From: Planifilum fulgidum
GTDB taxonomy: Bacteria > Bacillota > Bacilli > Thermoactinomycetales > DSM-44946
Assembly (NCBI RefSeq): GCF_900113175.1
Contig: NZ_FOOK01000007.1
Span: forward strand, 62,001-126,000
DNA: 64,000 bases
Direction: 5' to 3'
Of the stretch, positions 61,569-64,000 are shown piece by piece. A program made the translations under genes and the position numbers. Within the stretch, counting starts at the first letter, position 1, and every line of letters starts with the position of its first letter. The notes under the pieces are model-generated. The model did no database searches and was not told the origin of the DNA. It was given only the letters and a program-made list of their open reading frames with translations.

Positions 61569-61596
61569 TTTCGGCATCTGAAAAGGGGTGATCGCG

Positions 61597-62607
61597 ATGA
61601 AAAGGTGGGCGTGCGGAATTTTGATCCTGGCGCTGTCCCTGTCCGCTTTGGTCGGGTGCACCACGGAAAAAGACGCATCCAGCCAGGAAACTTCCGCGCC
61701 GTATCAAGGTTCGAAGGATGAAAAATATGTGATGGTGACCTTCCTTTCCGGAATTGAGTATTGGAAGGGAGCTTTCAGGGGAATGGAAGAGGCGGCGGAA
61801 AATCTGGGCGTTCAAGCCGAATACAAAGGGGCCGACCAATACGATATCAACCAGCAGATAACCGTTCTGGAACAGGTGATTGCGCAAAAACCGGACGGAA
61901 TTCTTGTGACGGCCATCAACCCCGATGCGCTTGTTGCCCCCATAAACAAAGCGATTGAAGCGGGCATCCCCGTGGTGACCTTCGATGCCGACGCTCCGAA
62001 AAGCAAACGTTACGCTTTTCTGGGGACGAGCAATTATGATGCGGGGGTCATTGCGGCTCGCGAATTGGCCCGTTTAACCGGAGAGAAAGGGGAAGTGGGT
62101 GTGGTCACCGTACCCGGGCAATTAAACCACGAAGAGCGAAAAGCGGGATTTGTGGAAACCATTCAAAAAGAGTTTCCCGATATGAAAGTGGTTTCCATTC
62201 AAGACGGCAAAAGCGATCAGGTTCAAGCGGCACAGGCGACCTCCGCCATGATCCAGAAAAATCCCGACCTGGTTGGAATTTTTGCGACGGAGGCAAGCAC
62301 AGGGGTGGGGGTTGGCACGGCGGTGAAAGAAGCGGGCAAAGTCGGGAAGATTCACATTATTAGCTTCGATACCGATAAAGGGACTCTGGATATGGTGAAA
62401 TCGGGGATTATCGATGCCACTCTGGCGCAAGGAACATGGAACATGGGCTATTGGGGAATGCATTTTCTCTACAATTTAAGACACGATTTGGTTCATCCGG
62501 TGATCGACTGGAAAACGGCAAAAGTGGGTCCTTTGCCTCCTTATGTGGACACGGGCGTGAGCGTGGTGACCAAGGAGAACGTCGATTTCTACTATCCGGA
62601 TAAATAG
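61597..62607 (+). CDS. Sugar ABC transporter substrate-binding lipoprotein (RbsB type)
   Basis: 336 residues. Lipobox ALVGC (Cys21), then a periplasmic-binding-protein-like domain: YVMVTFLSGIEYWKGAFRGMEEAAENLG, ITVLEQVIAQKPDGILVTAINPDAL, GIPVVTFDADAPKSKRYAFLGTSNYDAGVIAARELA, IFATEASTGVGVGTAVKEAG. Captures a monosaccharide for the preceding ATPase and permease. ATG 61597 after AAAAGGGG. Confidence 0.9.
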   Translation: MKRWACGILILALSLSALVGCTTEKDASSQETSAPYQGSKDEKYVMVTFLSGIEYWKGAFRGMEEAAENLGVQAEYKGADQYDINQQITVLEQVIAQKPDGILVTAINPDALVAPINKAIEAGIPVVTFDADAPKSKRYAFLGTSNYDAGVIAARELARLTGEKGEVGVVTVPGQLNHEERKAGFVETIQKEFPDMKVVSIQDGKSDQVQAAQATSAMIQKNPDLVGIFATEASTGVGVGTAVKEAGKVGKIHIISFDTDKGTLDMVKSGIIDATLAQGTWNMGYWGMHFLYNLRHDLVHPVIDWKTAKVGPLPPYVDTGVSVVTKENVDFYYPDK

Positions 62608-62698
62608 ACCGTGCTGTCCGCCGCTATTCTCCTGTCATTCGGTCAGGGGAATGCCGCTCATTCGGGCAAGAGATCGAGCGTGAGGGGGAGGGTTCATC

Positions 62699-64000
62699 TT
62701 GGATTTGAAACCTTATGTATTCTGGTTTGCCACGGGAAGTCAACATTTATACGGAGCGGATTCGCTGAAAAAAGTAGAGGAACATTCCCTGTCAATGACA
62801 AACGAGTTGAACGGCGATGCGACCATCCCCTACAAGCTGGTTTATAAGGGGGTCTTAACGACTCCGGAGGCGATCCGCAAGCTGTGTATCGAAGCCAATG
62901 CGGATGATACTTGCGCAGGTGTCGTTACCTGGATGCATACCTTTTCTCCTGCAAAAATGTGGATTGCGGGTCTTTCCGAATTGCGCAAGCCCCTTCTGCA
63001 TCTGCATACCCAATTCAACCGCGATATTCCCTGGGACCGAATTGATATGGATTTCATGAATCTGAACCAATCGGCCCACGGCGACCGCGAATACGGATTT
63101 ATCGGCACCCGGATGGGCATCGCGCGCAAAGTTGTTGCGGGTTTCTGGAAAGACGCGGAGGTTCGCAGCAGGATAGGAAGTTGGATGCACACCGCCGTCG
63201 CCTTCACCGAGGGGCGAAACATCAAGGTGGCGCGTTTTGGGGACAACATGCGGGAGGTGGCTGTAACCGAGGGAGACAAGGTGGAAGCACAAATTCAATT
63301 CGGTTGGTCCGTCAACGGGTACGGTGTGGGCGATCTCGTACAACGGGTCAACGAAATCTCGGATGCGGAAGTAGATCGGCTTGTGGAAGAATATACCGAA
63401 ATATATGAAATCGGTTCGAACGTCCGCGAAAATGCCGCCGCTTGGGAATCCGTCCGGGAACAGGCCCGCATGGAACTCGGCATGAAAGCCTTTTTGAAGG
63501 AAGGCAACTTTACTGCCTTCACCACCACTTTTGAGGATTTGCACGGTCTGAAACAGCTCCCGGGACTGGCGGTTCAGCGCCTGATGGCGGAAGGCTACGG
63601 ATTCGGTGCCGAAGGCGATTGGAAAACCGCGGCCTTGGTGCGCATGATGAAAATCATGGCGCGCGGTGAGGGAACTTCTTTTATGGAAGACTATACTTAC
63701 CATCTGGAACCCGGCAATGAACAAATCCTCGGGTCGCATATGCTGGAAGTGTGTCCGACCATTTCCTCCACCCGTCCAAAAGTGGAAGTTCATCCCCTGT
63801 CCATCGGCGGAAAAGAGGATCCGGCGCGTTTGGTCTTCGACGGCAAGTCAGGTCCTGCAGTGAACGCCGCGCTGATCGATTTGGGCAATCGTTTCCGGCT
63901 GGTGGTGAACAAGGTGGTTGCGGTGAAACCTGAAAAAAGAATGCCCCGGCTGCCGGTGGCCAGGGTTCTGTGGAGACCGGAGCCCTCGTTGCGGGAATCG
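62699..64000 (+). CDS. araA: L-arabinose isomerase (3' end outside window)
   Basis: 434 residues visible of about 496, open to the window end. Starts [22 protein letters not shown]; contains [55 protein letters not shown], catalytic Glu305 ([18 protein letters not shown]), Glu330 ([14 protein letters not shown]) and His347 ([10 protein letters not shown]). Converts L-arabinose to L-ribulose. TTG start after AGGGGGAGGG with a 6-nt gap. Completes the link between transporter and AraR-like control. Confidence 0.97.
   Translation, partial: MDLKPYVFWFATGSQHLYGADSLKKVEEHSLSMTNELNGDATIPYKLVYKGVLTTPEAIRKLCIEANADDTCAGVVTWMHTFSPAKMWIAGLSELRKPLLHLHTQFNRDIPWDRIDMDFMNLNQSAHGDREYGFIGTRMGIARKVVAGFWKDAEVRSRIGSWMHTAVAFTEGRNIKVARFGDNMREVAVTEGDKVEAQIQFGWSVNGYGVGDLVQRVNEISDAEVDRLVEEYTEIYEIGSNVRENAAAWESVREQARMELGMKAFLKEGNFTAFTTTFEDLHGLKQLPGLAVQRLMAEGYGFGAEGDWKTAALVRMMKIMARGEGTSFMEDYTYHLEPGNEQILGSHMLEVCPTISSTRPKVEVHPLSIGGKEDPARLVFDGKSGPAVNAALIDLGNRFRLVVNKVVAVKPEKRMPRLPVARVLWRPEPSLRES

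Noticed and set aside
1-64000. CRISPR arrays, insertion sequences, tRNA or rRNA genes
   Set aside because: No regular short repeats with spacers, no transposase and no tRNA cloverleaf or rRNA segment was recognised by eye; a tRNAscan or repeat search was not possible.

Overview
The window reads as chromosome of a spore-forming, GC-rich member of the Bacillota, most likely family Thermoactinomycetaceae (for example Planifilum or a relative). This is inferred from Bacillus-type gene sets (SspI, SleB, SpoVAF, GerE, KtrA, FadR, S-box, T-box, L-box), sigma-G and sigma-K type promoters, strong GGAGG ribosome binding sites and frequent TTG/GTG starts in a GC-rich background. No rRNA, tRNA, CRISPR array, insertion sequence or prophage was seen.

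Layout. 1-8.1 kb: partial sspI, ktrA, an rRNA methyltransferase, a Phe T-box leader with pheST, zapA, a CvpA-like gene, sleB behind a sigma-G type promoter, and a small YvlD-like membrane protein. 8.2-19.9 kb: mutS2, an LDH2-family dehydrogenase, an M2-like metallopeptidase, an MFS exporter, an RsmF-like methyltransferase, an NCS2 permease and spoVAF. 20-25 kb: fatty-acid degradation (lcfA, fadR, etfB, etfA) with two FadR operators, then trxA. 25-28.1 kb: three tandem paralogous membrane proteins of unknown function, with a duplicated promoter. 28.3-39.2 kb: uvrC-mobA, tatA, a lysine riboswitch with lysC, an opp operon without oppF, and an S-box with metX. 39.1-48.7 kb: the sdhCAB operon, YpuA, a fused class I fumarase, several small unknown genes, a HAD phosphatase and gerE.

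The last 15 kb is carbohydrate use and looks less GC-rich. Positions 49-58.3 kb form a beta-mannoside island: ABC importer (binding protein plus two permeases, no ATPase), a YesM/YesN-type two-component system whose response regulator is split into two overlapping frames, and a GH2 beta-mannosidase. Related hairpin terminators flank it on both sides. Positions 58.7-64 kb hold an arabinose operon: three AraR-like operators, a sugar ABC transporter (ATPase, permease, binding protein) and araA, which runs off the window end.

The most interesting signals are regulatory or structural. A perfect 17-bp palindrome exactly fills the -35/-10 spacer of the sdh promoter and is followed by a leader terminator. 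A 13-bp inverted repeat brackets the oppA promoter region. 8-bp direct repeats 21 bp apart lie at the mannoside promoter. spoVAF is best explained by a CTG start. The three-gene membrane-protein array has no function I can name.
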